Positions 1-11,545 of a stretch of 64,000 nt of DNA are shown here, in pieces. Location: positions 1,007,001-1,071,000 of the forward strand of contig NC_133170.1 of the NCBI RefSeq assembly GCF_040802235.1, written 5' to 3'. Position numbers and translations under genes: made by a program. The DNA is from Manis javanica. Lineage: Eukaryota > Chordata > Mammalia > Pholidota > Manidae. The notes under the pieces are model-generated. The model was given only the letters and a program-made list of their open reading frames with translations, did not search any database and was not told the origin of the DNA. Each line of letters opens with the position of its first letter. The first letter of the stretch is position 1.

Positions 1-1092
1 AGTGTCTCATGCTATATTCAAAAGTTAACTAGAAATAGACCAGACCTAAGTTTAAACTCAAAGCTATAAAACCTCTAGAAGAAAACATGGGAAAAACTCT
101 TTGCAGCAATGGGTTAGTCAAATATTTGTTAGAACACCAAAAGCATGATCCATAAAGGAAAAAAGTTGATTAATTATATTTCATCAAAATTGAAAACTTC
201 TGCTCTTTAAGTGACACTGTGAGGAGCAGGGAAGGATAATCCACATACAGGGAGAAAAAATTTGGAAAACACCCATCTGGTAAAGGACTGGCAACTAGAA
301 TATACAGAACTCAAACCTCAATAATAAGAAACTACTAACGTGGGCAAAAGATTTGAACGATGCTTCATCAAAGATGAGACACACGTGGCCAATAAGCACG
401 TGAGAAGATGCTCATGGAAAGTACCACTGGTCAGCAGGGAAATGAAAGTTAACACAGTGTGGTCCCACTACACACCTGTCGTAAAGGCTCAAGTGACACC
501 ACGAACTGGCACCGCGAACGGCTGGGTGCCTGGACCACTCATAGTTCACTGGTGGGAACGTCAAGGGGTGCAGCCATTTAGGGAGTTTGAGAGTTTCTTA
601 CAGGCCCCCACAGAAACCTATGTATAAGTGTTTATAGCAGCTTCATTCATAATTATCATAAACTAGAAACAAACAACCGAGTACTGAATAGTAAATAAGT
701 TGTGGGGCATCCATATAATCATCATGGGATACTGCCTGGTGACAGGTGTGAATGGCCGCCAATGCGCGCTGAGGTCAACGTTTCTGAATTAAGACATCTT
801 GCTGAGTGAAAGAAGTCAGACTTAAAAGGCTACACCCTGTATGATTCCATTTCTATGACACCCTGGAAAAGGCAGAAATAGACATCAGATCTGTGGCTGT
901 CAGGTACCAGGGGCTGGGGGTAGGGGTGGGGCATTAACTGCAAAAGGGCACCGAGGATCTTTTTAAGGTGATTAAAATATTCTCTGTCTTGACTGTGGTT
1001 TCCTATATAAACTTCTTGAAATAATACAGCTGTGTATTTTAAAAGATGGATTTTACTGTTTGTCAATTGCACTTCAATTAAAAAACATTTCA
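1..1092 (+). mobile_element. LINE-1 3' end (old, degenerate)
   Basis: The block from caaaagttaactagaaatag to the A-rich end near 1092 matches the L1 ORF2 C-terminal region and 3' UTR in order: ctctagaagaaaacatggg, a stretch like ORF2 'ggcaaaagatttgaacga', then the end ttgcacttcaattaaaaaa. Frames are broken by many stops, so it is inactive. Its left part lies outside the window. Confidence 0.75.
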
Positions 1093-2807
1093 CAGGCCTC
1101 CTAAAGAAGGTGGGTGTGAATGAAATCCTGAGAGTCCAAAGCAGCTCGGTGTGGCTGTTCCAATGGCTCTTCTGCTCCAGCTGCTGCTCCAAACACTGCC
1201 CCATGGAGCCGGGCTTAAGGTTGCGAGCAGGTGGATTCAGCGTGAGCAGCAAACTACATTCTGAGCGTCAGCCAGCATTCTGGCTGGGGATACCTCACTT
1301 CATCCAGAGAAGACATCAGAACAACCGCAGAAAACAGCTGCTCTGCCTGCAGACAGTAACTGAGAAAAGAAGTTATCTACCAAGTTTAACGAGACCTGTC
1401 TGACTTTAAAACTTTTAAATTAACCCAGTTTGCTAATGAGTTAAAGCCATCTTCAGAAGGGATGCTTATCTCTTCCTATTTTCACATCTTATTAAACCCA
1501 TACATTCTACATTCTCTGTCTTGGGTATTTTCTTCCCCAGGTCTCAATGTGTGCATTTCAAGAGAAATAGTCTTCTCCTTAAGGTACAAGGAGAATTTCC
1601 AGCATGTTTTGCCAAAAAAAAACCAACAAAAAACCAAACAACATGTACAGTGGTAGGGCGCAAATGCACAACAAAGAGAAACTGCGACCCAGCATGCTAG
1701 CGATTCCTGCGGCTCTCCGCGCTCGTGTGCGACAGCTGTGGAGAGGTTCCGAGGAAGAGAGAGCAGATCGGACATTATCCTGGATGCTAGATTTTGGAAG
1801 ACTTGCTCTTTCTCTGTAAGTCTCAATAGGAGGCCTCATCAAGCGTATTGCACACCCACATCGCCAAGTACTTCTGAAGATTCAAAGAGCGCTGCCAAGG
1901 TGGTTCATTTCAGACGATGGGCCACACCATTTCCCAGGACAGTTGATTAATTTCCCTTCTGTACTTTAGGCCTGATGAGTGAAGATTTGGGTGAGTTTCC
2001 CATGCCTCAGGATCTGGCGTCAGAATATTAGAAAATCATACTTTCTTGGACATCCACATTATAAACTGTTTTTCCCGTTGTGAAATTTATGTCCCAGTTT
2101 TTGACAGAGAAATACAGCCACTTTATTTAGAAGGGTAAAGAAGATGGACTTCATCAGATCTAACTCCAGAAGTTCTGTATCAGTTCTCAGCAAATTGTAC
2201 CTTACCCACACAAATTATACCTTGCCCATTATTTTGTTATTTCTGTGACATCAATATGACAGTATTAAAGGCATGAAAATACTGGGGAAAATATGATTGT
2301 ATCGAAAATATGTTTTGAAAATATAAATAACAATTATTGGGTAGACTTACTGCTCAACTAAGGAACTAGATGTCTTAGACTATCAGGAAAACTTTTATTA
2401 TCATGTCTATATTTAACTTCTTTATTTAAAATGGACTGAACTGAATTATATTTGAGAGGACTTTATGTAAAAATCAGTGTGTCAGAGTATGATTCTTATC
2501 GAGCAGAACTGATCACAAGGTGGAACCCAGGGAAGCTTCCATCGTAGGGGTTCCTTACGCCCACAGACGCGAGGCCATGATGTGAATACTCTTCCTCTGA
2601 GATACTTAAAGTCAAGACTCTTTAGACAGAACACTTGAACTTTACTGTCTAAAACTTACTTTTCCATATTTCAGATGTTTATGTTTAAGGCATCGTTCAT
2701 CAGTCCCTCCGTCAGTTCCCAAATTTAGCCCATTAGTAAATATCAAATACATCTGTGTCCGTTGTTCTACATCCCCATGGAACTAGTCCAAGCCATCGTC
2801 TCTTGTC
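1093..2807. other. Intergenic, no recognised element
   Basis: Mixed, mostly unique sequence. The open frames of 60-140 codons here have no domain or splice context and overlap on both strands. I see no gene or repeat that I can name. Confidence 0.5.
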
Positions 2808-2935
2808 CAGAGCAGGGGCCGGCAAACTTTTTTGGAAAGGGCCAGAGAGCATCTGTGCCTCTGTGGGCCGTACGGTCCCTATGGCAACTGCTCAGCTCCG
2901 CCGTTGTGGCAGACAGCAGCCACAGCAGAGGAGTA
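2808..2935 (+). mobile_element. hAT/MER-type DNA transposon fragment
   Basis: The sequence gggccggcaaacttttttgg, then aaagggccagagagcat, gggccgtacggtccctatgg, and ctcagctccgccgttgtgg follow the order of a common mammalian non-autonomous hAT-type element. Only the first half is present. The exact subfamily is not certain. Confidence 0.6.
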
Positions 2936-3129
2936 GCCGCTGGGAGGCAGCTTGCTGGCCCTCGCCGAGACCCCCCAGTAGGCTCCTTGCTCCCCCCTCT
3001 CACTGTTCGCCCCTCCCACTCCATGCTGCAACCAGAATTTTCTGATCACTGTGCACTCACCAGACTTGCCATTGCTCACAGGTCTGAAATTTTTATGGTG
3101 GCCAAAAGGTCCCGTATTTCCCAACGTGG

Positions 3130-3465
3130 CTACTGCCCTAGCCTCACTGAGTGTCATTTCCCTCAGTCTCCACAGGGACCACTCCTCCCTCCTGGAATGT
3201 TCTCTCCAACTGCCACTGCTCAGTTAACTCCTATTTATCCAAGTCTCAGTCTGTGTCATTTACTTTAAAGGGTCTTATCTGACCACTCCCTTCACAGACT
3301 AGTTTAGATGTTCCACTAATCCTTCATAGTAGTTGTAATTAAATGGTTTATTTTGTAATTATTTGTTTCTCTCATTAAATAGTAAACTCCCTGAGGCTAA
3401 GGATCACATCTTGTTCACTGCAGTATCTCCTAGGTCCAACACAGTGCCAGGTGCCTAGTACATAT
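3130..3465 (+). repeat. LINE-2 (L2) 3' region
   Basis: The order cctggaatgttctctcc, tctgaccactccctt, aatagtaaactccctgaggc, tcttgttcactgcagtatctcc, acacagtgccaggtgcctagta is that of the L2 3' end. A small further L2-like tail, cacgttcaataaatattt, lies near 3931-3950. Confidence 0.7.
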
Positions 3466-4729
3466 ATCAGTTAGTAATACATTTAACTACAGATAACAGA
3501 CCTGGTTGCAATAGCTGAACCATATAGAGATTTATTTTTATCAAATAAGAAAAAGACTGAAAATTGGCAGTCCAGGACTGGTACAGTATTTCCATGATGT
3601 CATCAAATCTCAATGATCCAGCTTGTTTTCTGCTTATCCTCATGGTCACAGAATGGCTGCTATGGTCCCAGGAATTGCACCTGCATTCCAAACAGAAAAA
3701 TAAAAGATATTGCCGAATGAGTCCCCCTTAAAAAACAAAACAAAAACAAAAAACAACTCTTACCTTTACATCTCTTTGTCTAGACTTGGTCACATGGCAA
3801 CTTCCAGCTTCAAGTATGTCTGGGAAGTTACACACTGATGTCTTGAAAACGATGGGATTATATTAATAAGGAGAAAGGGGAAACGACTACTGAACAGTTG
3901 TCCCGGGACTGGTGTCTATCCTGCTAGGCACGTTCAATAAATATTTTGTGAATAACCAAATGAAGACCTCAAAACTGATCTGAAGTTAAAATAATTCCAC
4001 TGCAGAAAAAATGTGGGTAACAATAGCACTTGACCTATAATAACTTTTTTATTTTTGACAAATTTTACTATTGTGTTTAATTTTATTGGTCTTCATTTTC
4101 TCTAAGTGTTTTCAAGGGTTAGAAAAAGACATTGTGAGCAGTGAAATCAAAATTTGCTCCTGCAGAGATTTTTTTCAACCCTATAGTGAAATGGTTTGAC
4201 TAACATGTGCATGTTAGGCCAACATTATTTTCTTTGGAATACCTTCTTACAGAATCATAATATATAAATATTTTAGCAGTAATAACACGGGTAATAGGCC
4301 TCAATGGTGTGATCTGTCTATGGGCTTCTCATTCAGCATATGGCACTTTTTTCAGGCAACATCATAAAAATCTGACTTCATGTTGCCTGCTGGGAACATC
4401 CTCGTCAAATAGCAGGCGCGATGCTCTTCCTTTATCTAATTTTTTAATAGCTCCCTAACCTACATTTAGAAGGAATTGTATATAAATGTAACTAGAAGAC
4501 AGTCTTAATAACAAAACCATCCAATCTTCTGCTGCTTTTCTTTTAATGTAGACTTGTTTTTTCGTAGTTCTGATTTAGTTTAGAAAAGTGAAAATTGGAT
4601 TTTTCTGAGGTATCAAAGAATTGGAGCAAATATGTATTTTTAAGAGAGAGGCATAGTATTGAGCACTTTCCAGCACTTAGTAGAAGTTGAGAAGTTCTCA
4701 GCTGGAAAACTGAGAACCGCTCCCCAAAT
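3466..4729. other. Intergenic AT-rich, no recognised gene
   Basis: AT-rich unique sequence. The stretch after 4640 leads abruptly into a CpG island. I see no supported gene. Confidence 0.5.
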
Positions 4730-5450
4730 ATGAACCCCCCTGGCGCCCCCGCCTCCTCCCGGCGGCCCTGCCCGGCCCGTTCTGGGGCGTCTGCTGCCCG
4801 CGCTGCCCGCGGGGACCGAGGCCCGACGGCCGCTCGGGGGCGCCCTGCCTTCCGCCTTCCCTGGCCGGACCCCCGCCAGCCCGCGAGCTGTTCCCGCCCC
4901 CGACGGGCGTCTCTCTGGGCGGGTGACGGCGGCGGATGGGCCCCGCGCCCCCCGGAGGCGCCCCGGGGCGGGCCTGGGGCCGCTGTCTCCCCCCGCCCTG
5001 CGCACCGTTCTGCCCCGCGGCTGCCTTACGGGTTCGCACGAGCACCTCGAGCTTTAAATCTCGCAGACGTCCTGTCTGGTAATGCTCTGTCTTCCGTGTA
5101 AAACATTCACATTTTTGCTCTAAAACGAAGCTGTTCCGATGTTGCCTGTGTTGGGGGCGCCCATCCAGGTGTGCCCAGTGGACTTGCCCGGAAGCCGCCC
5201 GGGCCGAGGGGGCGCCCGCCTCGGGTTCCCGCGCAGCGCAGCTGGAGACGCACCCCTGCGCCCTTGGGGACGGCGGCTCCCGGGACCCCCGGGGGGATAG
5301 AGGACCTCGGGATCCCCGGGGGGGCAGAGGCTCCCGGGACACAGGTGCCTGCGCCCCCCGCGGGCGCCTGCCCCGCCCTCTGTCTCACACGTCGGGGGGA
5401 GTCGCTTTCCACAATAACAGTGTCAGCCAAGCGCTCCGAGTGTTCGCTGT
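4730..5450. promoter_or_regulatory. Intergenic CpG island 1
   Basis: About 700 bp of very GC-rich, CpG-dense sequence set sharply within AT-rich DNA, with a less GC-rich gap near 5040-5150. It contains short internal repeats, such as three 27-bp GC-rich units near 5262-5342. Frames of up to 214 codons exist on both strands but are low-complexity R/P/G/A-rich, as expected of GC-rich DNA without stops. It may be an unannotated promoter or a GC-biased conversion hotspot; no transcript is evident. Confidence 0.6.
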
Positions 5451-5556
5451 GCCAGCCTCTGTATGTAGTAAGCGTGTAAGAAAGATCGCTTCCAGGTGAC
5501 GATTTCATTTTGGTTACTATTGTTAAAATAACAACAGCTGCATGTAGTTAATGGCT

Positions 5557-5686
5557 TGGCCATTTTAATTATTATTATGAGTAACAATAAATACGTATTC
5601 TGCGTACAGGCTCAGTATCTTGGGCCATTTTAATTATTATTATGAGTAACAATAAATACGTATTATGCGTACAGGCTCAGTATCTT
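5557..5686. repeat. 65-bp tandem duplication, two copies
   Basis: The unit starting ggccattttaattattatta and ending ctcagtatctt occurs twice in direct succession with a period of 65 bp (5562 versus 5627). The copies differ at one base (tattctg versus tattatg). Such high identity in non-coding DNA implies a recent duplication. Confidence 0.95.
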
Positions 5687-6084
5687 CGGCTTCTGGGCTA
5701 AAGAGCAGCCCGGATCCTGGGTCAGGCTTTCCTTCGATATCGGATGTTACCGTAATCAAGGTGTTTTGTCCGCAGTAACGGGGAATTGGGTGCAGTTGCA
5801 TCCAGCAAGCCATATTCTATGCAGAGAATTACCTATAGGACGCCTGTCTTGTTGGAGAAAGGCCAAGACTTTTTGCTCTAGGCCACACCTACTTGCCTCC
5901 TTCCTAATTGTTTTTAACCTAAAACTTAGAAAAATAAATAAAGCCAAAAAATGTCCTTTTTAATGTCATGTTTTTTTAATTTGCTAGTAGGAAGTGTATT
6001 AGAGCCAAGCCTGTTGAACGTTTTCTACTTGGCTCTTACCTATGAAATTCCCTGGTAGGAACAGCATTTGAGGCCTTCTACCCT

Positions 6085-6350
6085 GGGGGCCACGCGCTAA
6101 CGGGAGCGCCGTCCAGGCTGGGCCGTCCAGGCGCGACGCCCAAGGCGCAGAGGGGTGAAGGCAGCGCGCAGGCGGTGGTGCCGGCGCACCCGGGCCGACT
6201 GCGTCCCACCGCCCGCACGGGACCCCTGGCCGCGGAGCAGGCATGGCCGCCCGGTGGATTTGCGACCTTGGCGCGGGCGCTGTGCCAGGAGGCGGGAGTT
6301 CGGCACTTCCTCTCCTGGCTCAGCGTCCCCGACTGCAAACCCGGGAGCCA
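6085..6350. promoter_or_regulatory. Intergenic CpG island 2
   Basis: About 265 bp of CpG-dense sequence (gcgcgcaggcgg, ccggcgcacccgggcc, gccgcggagc and others) flanked by AT-rich DNA. No gene is recognisable; the open frames are short and overlapping. Confidence 0.5.
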
Positions 6351-7169
6351 GACTAGTTGAGCTGCACACTCCCTTCCAGGGTCACATTCTGTAGTGTGTT
6401 GTGTACAGTTCAATGATTTTGTTTTTTAAGTTCTTGTTTGGGAAACAATTACGGAAGAGAGGAATGGCAGAGAAATTCCAAATCATAACGAATTCAAGAC
6501 CAAATAGAACTGTTTGCTAGCAGATTAATGTACATATTTTTGTTCCACTTAAATGAGTTTTTCAAATATTCAGACATTTTTAATTTTTATTTTAATTAAA
6601 ATATGTTCCATGCTCCTTTTTAAAAATTCCACTCAGACTTTCTACAACTCACTTCTTTGTGTTGAGACTCTCGGGAAATCCTGAGCTGGAACGGTCATTG
6701 ATTTATGTCTGCCTCTTTCCACGAGAGCTTGGAGGCGGCTTCGGGGCGCAGCTGGCGGTGTAAGAAAGCTGAACTGTCCTACTGATCCTTCACCTGGCTG
6801 CTGGGGCCTTAGGATTTTCGGATCCTTCCACCTGGCGATTTCCCCCATGCTCTGCTTACTGTTTACCTCTTAACTTCCGAACTCTTCAGTTTTGAACTTT
6901 TTCTAGTTGATGCTCTTTAGAAACATAATTTCTAAACACATCAGTTGTGCTCTGGAGATCCAGTTCTTTTGAAAAGGTAGTTCCAAATCCTCTATTCAAT
7001 TCATGTGTATCTCAACACAGTGACCCAGAAAAAAAAAAAACATCTTCTTTTCTTCTCCTTATCCGTTTCTTAAGCAGGTCATTTTAGGAGCTATTAAAGT
7101 TGAACAAACATACTTGGATATGAGTGAGCTCTTAATAAAGTGTAAACTATGGTCTAGCAGATGAGAGGC
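6351..7169. other. Intergenic, nothing recognised
   Basis: AT-rich to mixed unique sequence with no repeat or gene I can name. Confidence 0.45.
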
Positions 7170-7535
7170 AGCGTCATATATTGTCTTCATAGCAAAGCAT
7201 TGGGAACCAAATAAATGCCCCCAAATGGAATTTGATTAGAGAGTGATGGTACATTTATAAATTGAATTATTCCTGTGCTACTAAAAATATGTTGTACTCC
7301 TTTATCCATCATCTATCGATGGTTATTTAGGTTGTTTCATATTTTGGCTTTTGTAAATAATGCTGTGATAATTACAGGGTGCATACATCTTTTTGGATTG
7401 GTGATTTTATTCTCTTTGGGTAGATTTCCAGAAGGAATTGCTGGTTCATAGAGTATTTCTGTTTTTACTTATTTAAGAAACCTCTGTACTACTTCCCATA
7501 GTGGCTATACCGGTCTGCAACCCCACAGCAGTGTA
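7170..7535. mobile_element. Two L1 fragments in opposite directions
   Basis: Up to about 7300 the sequence resembles a plus-strand L1 3' part (accaaataaatgcccccaaa, gatggtacatttataaattg). From about 7300 to 7535 it is a minus-strand L1 part: ggttgtttcatattttggct, taaataatgctgtgataat, cagaaggaattgctgg, catagtggctatacc. The head-to-head placement may reflect twin priming (5' inversion) or two insertions. Confidence 0.6.
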
Positions 7536-9335
7536 GGAAGATCCCCTTAGTCATTTAGCTTTAAGATGCTTGACCTTCTATGGGTTCAGGATTAGCAGTA
7601 ATTGCCCCACAATCCAGTACTGGGCTGACCTGAGCAACGGTGGAGTAAGTGGGAAGAAACCCGTCTTTACGGGGTACCTACGAAGTGACATGTTCCTTAG
7701 GAACCACCATCTTTTCAATTCACGTAAAAATTTCCAAGGCAGATAATGGTCTGCCACAGAATGCAGACTGAGAGAGCCTTAGGGGCTCCCTACTACTGCG
7801 CGTCACATGGCAACCGGGGTCTCCAGCAGCTCTAAGGCGCAGGCTCTGTCCTTCACACTTGCTGCCCCGCCTGCTGCCCCTCTGGGGGCTCTTGAGGGCG
7901 CCTCGGCATTTCCAGCCTCCGCCAAGCACAGGCTGATGCCACATGCTTCCTGAATTCTTCCCTTCCTCCAGTCAATTTACCAGGCCTCGTACCCACAGCT
8001 GTTGGAGCTCTGTACTCTGACTGCTAACCTGGTAAGTTGCCAGTGTTACTATTCATGGGTCACATTTTGGTTTATGGATAACATTCTCAGGGAGTGACCT
8101 CAGCCAAAGGTAGTACTGTCGGGACTTAGAGCTGGACAGAGGATTATTTAAACACATCCTTGTTTTAAATAGCTTTAGTAGTTGGACACCAAATCTTTCA
8201 AAACCTGGGTTTGTGATGACAAAATAATAAAAGTAATTCTTGCTGATGAAAAGGAAGGCCTCTAGTTATGTCTGAAATTACAGCTTTTTCATTCTACATG
8301 TGAGACCTGCCAGGCCAGTAATGTGCAATGGGCCTATGTATTATCTTATATTCTCCTAGAAATTCTGTATTTAACTGGAAGTAAGAGAGCAAGGAGGGAT
8401 ATTTGGTGGTTGGTCAGTTCTGATTTTTGAGGTTCAGTAGTTATGTCAGTGAGCAGGTGTCCCGTTCATATAGGCTGGACTGGTTATAAGCTGGTGTTGA
8501 GTGATGGCCAATTACAAGCTGCTCACATTTGGACTGATACCCCAGACATGAGCTCATCGACCCCAAACCCTACTATTTCACACGTGCGAAGCAGATTGTG
8601 TTCAACATGATGATGTTTTCACTGTCTACAAACCTGAGTTTTGATGTAGTGAAAAGCCTCAGCAGATATACAGAAATAAGCAGCCAGGGATATGACGAGT
8701 GAATTAGTAGATGTCAGCTTGTGCCACTTGGGGGCTCAGCTTGAGAGTCGGTGACCTTGGCGGCTTTCCTGGAGGGCCTTATTCATCCCCCTCCTCCTCT
8801 GAACTCCAGCTCTTCCCAGCATCTAGAGGCCTCTCTACTTCTAATGTCTGTAGATTCTAAGTTCCTGTCTTCAGGCGGTGTTTTTTATTTTCTGAGACAT
8901 TGGTTTTTAGGCCTGTTGGTGCTATGGCTTTTATCTATTGTAATCTTCTTAGTGTCTCTCCAAACAGTTTTAATTAATGGGCAGACTTTACAGATGGATG
9001 CTCATGCCTCCCAAAGACATACCATTGCCGCGGTTGGCATCCCTCGCTCGCCTGCCATCCCACTTCCTGTCTCTGCCGGAGCAGCTGGCTTGTCTTCATC
9101 CACCGTCTCTATAGACAATGAATCAAACCCCAAGTTAGCCATGCATTACATGGCTGCATCTCACACTCAGTGTTGGGGGCCTCCTGGTCATTCCTTCTGG
9201 GGTTCCCAAGTAAGGGTGAAGCTGTGATTTTTTCACTAGAATACTTTATTTAAAAAACCCACAGACTTCTGGCCTATATGATGGCATCTCAGTGGTTCAA
9301 AATTAAAATTTTTATCTCACCACTTTTGTATTAGA
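7536..9335. other. Intergenic, nothing firmly recognised
   Basis: The only long frame (8751-9227, plus, 158 codons) shows a hydrophobic run (about residues 45-75) but no known domain, no splice context and no start-site support. I regard it as chance. The remainder is unique sequence. Confidence 0.4.
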
Positions 9336-9339
9336 GGAT

Positions 9340-9440
9340 CATGTTTTCCCCATCTGTGAAATGGAGAGTATCTCCTCAGCCTACTCACACAGCTATTGTG
9401 AACATTAAATGCATTTGAAAAGTGTGAAATGCTATGCAAA
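9340..9440 (+). repeat. MIR SINE fragment
   Basis: The order ttttccccatctgtgaaatgg, agctattgtgaacattaaat matches the MIR 3' half. Confidence 0.5.
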
Positions 9441-9461
9441 ACATACATACATATCTACCAG

Positions 9462-9595
9462 TGGTTCTCCTCTAGGGGTGATTTTGCACCCCTCCCCAGG
9501 AATGTTAACAATGTGTGGAGACATTTTGGGGTGTCAAACCTTGGTGGGGGTGGATGCTACTGACATCTAGTGGGTAGAGGCCAGAGTGCTGCAGC
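9462..9595 (+). mobile_element. MER20, left part
   Basis: cagtggttctcctctagggg, then gtggagacattttggggtgt and catctagtgggtagaggcc match the 5' part of MER20, a hAT-type DNA transposon fossil. The copy breaks off after ccagagtgctg and resumes at about 10129. Confidence 0.75.
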
Positions 9596-10128
9596 TGCAG
9601 GCAGAGTTCATTCTCCTCCTCGGTCCTCCTCCCGCTGAAACAGATTAGAAAGGGAAGAGACACAATGAAGCAGAGCGACAGTGTCATTTGAATCCACTCC
9701 AAGGGAGGAGCGCCAGAGTCAAGGTCGGCATAGGCCCCAGACCTTAGGGGCAGGCTTTGTACCGCACTCCAGCAGGAGGGCCTGTTTGATTGACAGGGTG
9801 GGGTCGTTTGATTGACAGGCCCATCTATAGCCGCCCCTGTCGGTGGGCACGTCCTTTCCCAGAAGGCACACAGAAGAGTGGGAGGGGGCGGGGAGCAAAG
9901 CCAGTTTTATTTAAGTGAGATCATGATGCGGTGTGGTCTGGCGGTTTCCTTCATAGTTTGCTTTGGTGGCGCCCGCATTGGGGTCTGGTTGGGACGGGTT
10001 TGGCCTGGTCCCCACAGTCAAGGAAGTTACCTCCCTGCACAGCCTTCACGTGGGACCCCCTTCCTGGGCGGCTTCTCCTTGAACCTGTTTCCCCTTCCCC
10101 GGCTGCTCACGTCTCTCTGTGAACCTAA
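9596..10128. mobile_element. About 530-bp insertion inside MER20 (unclassified)
   Basis: This sequence separates two parts of one MER20 that fit together, so it probably arrived after MER20. I see no LTR ends or poly(A), and I cannot classify it. It contains two copies of tgattgacag (9787-9796 and 9809-9818), both preceded by gttt, and a GC-rich tract with CACGTG-like and GGGGCGGGG motifs. A frame of 131 codons (9812-10207) runs through it and into MER20, which argues against coding. Confidence 0.55.
9787..9818 (+). promoter_or_regulatory. Paired PBX-MEIS/PREP-type motifs
   Basis: TGATTGACAG at 9787-9796 and 9809-9818 is the decamer known to bind PBX-MEIS/PREP heterodimers. The spacing is 22 bp, about two helical turns, in the same direction. 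Binding is inference. Confidence 0.4.
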
Positions 10129-10213
10129 AGCTACTGAGCATCCTATAATATTCAGAACAGCCCCTCACGACAGTTATCTGACCCCAAATGTCAGCGAGGC
10201 AGGTTGAGAACCC
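10129..10213 (+). mobile_element. MER20, right part
   Basis: gcatcctataatattcagaa, cagcccctcacgacag, ctgaccccaaatgtcag and ggttgagaacc match the 3' part of MER20 and continue the break at 9595. Confidence 0.75.
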
Positions 10214-10639
10214 TAAGGGAGACTGTGACGTGGAAGGCAGAAGCTAAGTCCTGTCCAGCCACCGCCCTCTCTCCTGCTCCAGGCAGCCTCCTCCCCGACG
10301 GTTCTCTAGGCGGCAAGCTGCGGGGCCCTGGGGGGCTAACCGCGAGCCAGCGGAGGACGCAGGCTTGATCAGCACCGTGTTTAACCTTTCTCATCCACAA
10401 ACATTACGTAGATCATTTTTAGTTGCTGGAAGGACAGGATGAGCGGTTACTCTGTTTTTACTTCCGGGCTCTATCTTCAGCACACCTGATCACTGAAGAG
10501 TAGAACCCTACGCCCTGGGAAGGTTGGTGGGGATGAATAACTGCTTCGCCTGCTGTAGGTCATCAAAGGCAGAGGGTTCTAATCTCTTCCACTCTTAGTC
10601 GCCATCCTTACAGCGAAGCGATGACTACCAGAATCTATG

Positions 10640-10730
10640 GAGTATTTATGGGGTTCAGGCACATAATATACATGACTTTATTTTGTCTTCACAACAGCCC
10701 TGGAAAATAGTTATGTCATGCTAGTCCAAA
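10640..10730 (+). repeat. MIR SINE fragment
   Basis: The central MIR order is visible: tatggagtatttatggggtt, ttgtcttcacaacagccctg, gaaaatag. Confidence 0.5.
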
Positions 10731-10929
10731 GCTTTTTTTAGAACTTTTAGGAAAAGTTTAGACGTAGAACTTTCTGCACGTAAAGCTTGCTTCTGCTGTT
10801 TGTTCTGTTCTCCTAAAATGGTCAATAGTTAAATAAATAAATATTTACTCAGATGTTCCTATCTGCAGAGCTCTTGGGGAATTCAGGGACATCTCTTTCA
10901 AGAAACATGAGCTTTAGCTTGTATAGTGC

Positions 10930-11240
10930 AGCCCAAATCTTTATAAACACTATATGAGCAATAAATGGTCTAAATGTCTGCTAATAAGGTAATGGTTATA
11001 TAAATAACAGGAGAGATCTTTATCTTTGACACAGATATATGACCTCAATACATTGAGTTTAACCAATAGGCTGTTTGTAGAACAGTATGTATGGCTAAAT
11101 ATGTTTATGTAGCAAATATATTTACCCTTCTTAAATAGGCAAATTGATACATGGAAGGCATTTTGCCAAATTGTGAACTATGGTTATCTTTGGGAGTTAG
11201 ATTAGAGAAACATTCGTTTTTCTCTACGTAACTTAAACCT
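10930..11240 (+). mobile_element. Old L1 3' fragment
   Basis: The order gagcaataaatggtctaaat, taatggttatataaata, gagatctttatctttgacac and agaacagtatgtatggcta resembles an ancient L1M 3' end. Divergence is high. Confidence 0.45.
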
Positions 11241-11382
11241 TTTATAAGGGTTATGTGCCATTCTAAAGCAACAAGAATACTTCTGTTTAAATATACAATA
11301 CTAGAAATTAACAGCTCAAGATAGCTGTGTAAAATATAACATCGCAAAGTGGCAATCCTAACCCAAGTAGCTAATATTAACT

Positions 11383-11545
11383 GCATACTACTCTGTACCT
11401 GGTGTGGTTCTAAGCATTTTATGTGTGTGAACTCACTGAATGATCACAACTCTATGAGATTAGCCCAGTTTTTATTCCTACTTTTAAAAGAAGGAAGCCA
11501 AGGCACAGAAAAGGCAAGTGGGTTGTCCCGAGTCACAGAGCTGGT
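11383..11545 (+). repeat. MIR SINE
   Basis: A clear MIR with the core: ctactctgtacctggtgtgg, ttctaagcattttatgtgtg, ctcactgaatgatcacaact, agaaggaagccaaggcaca and cgagtcacagagctggtg. Confidence 0.8.

Noticed and set aside
4698-5342. 214-codon minus-strand frame with SREPLPPRG-type repeats
   Set aside because: It falls within a CpG island and its repeats come from 27-bp GC-rich DNA units; no homology recognised.
8751-9227. 158-codon plus-strand frame with a hydrophobic run
   Set aside because: One hydrophobic stretch in an isolated frame is weak evidence; no known family, start or splice support.
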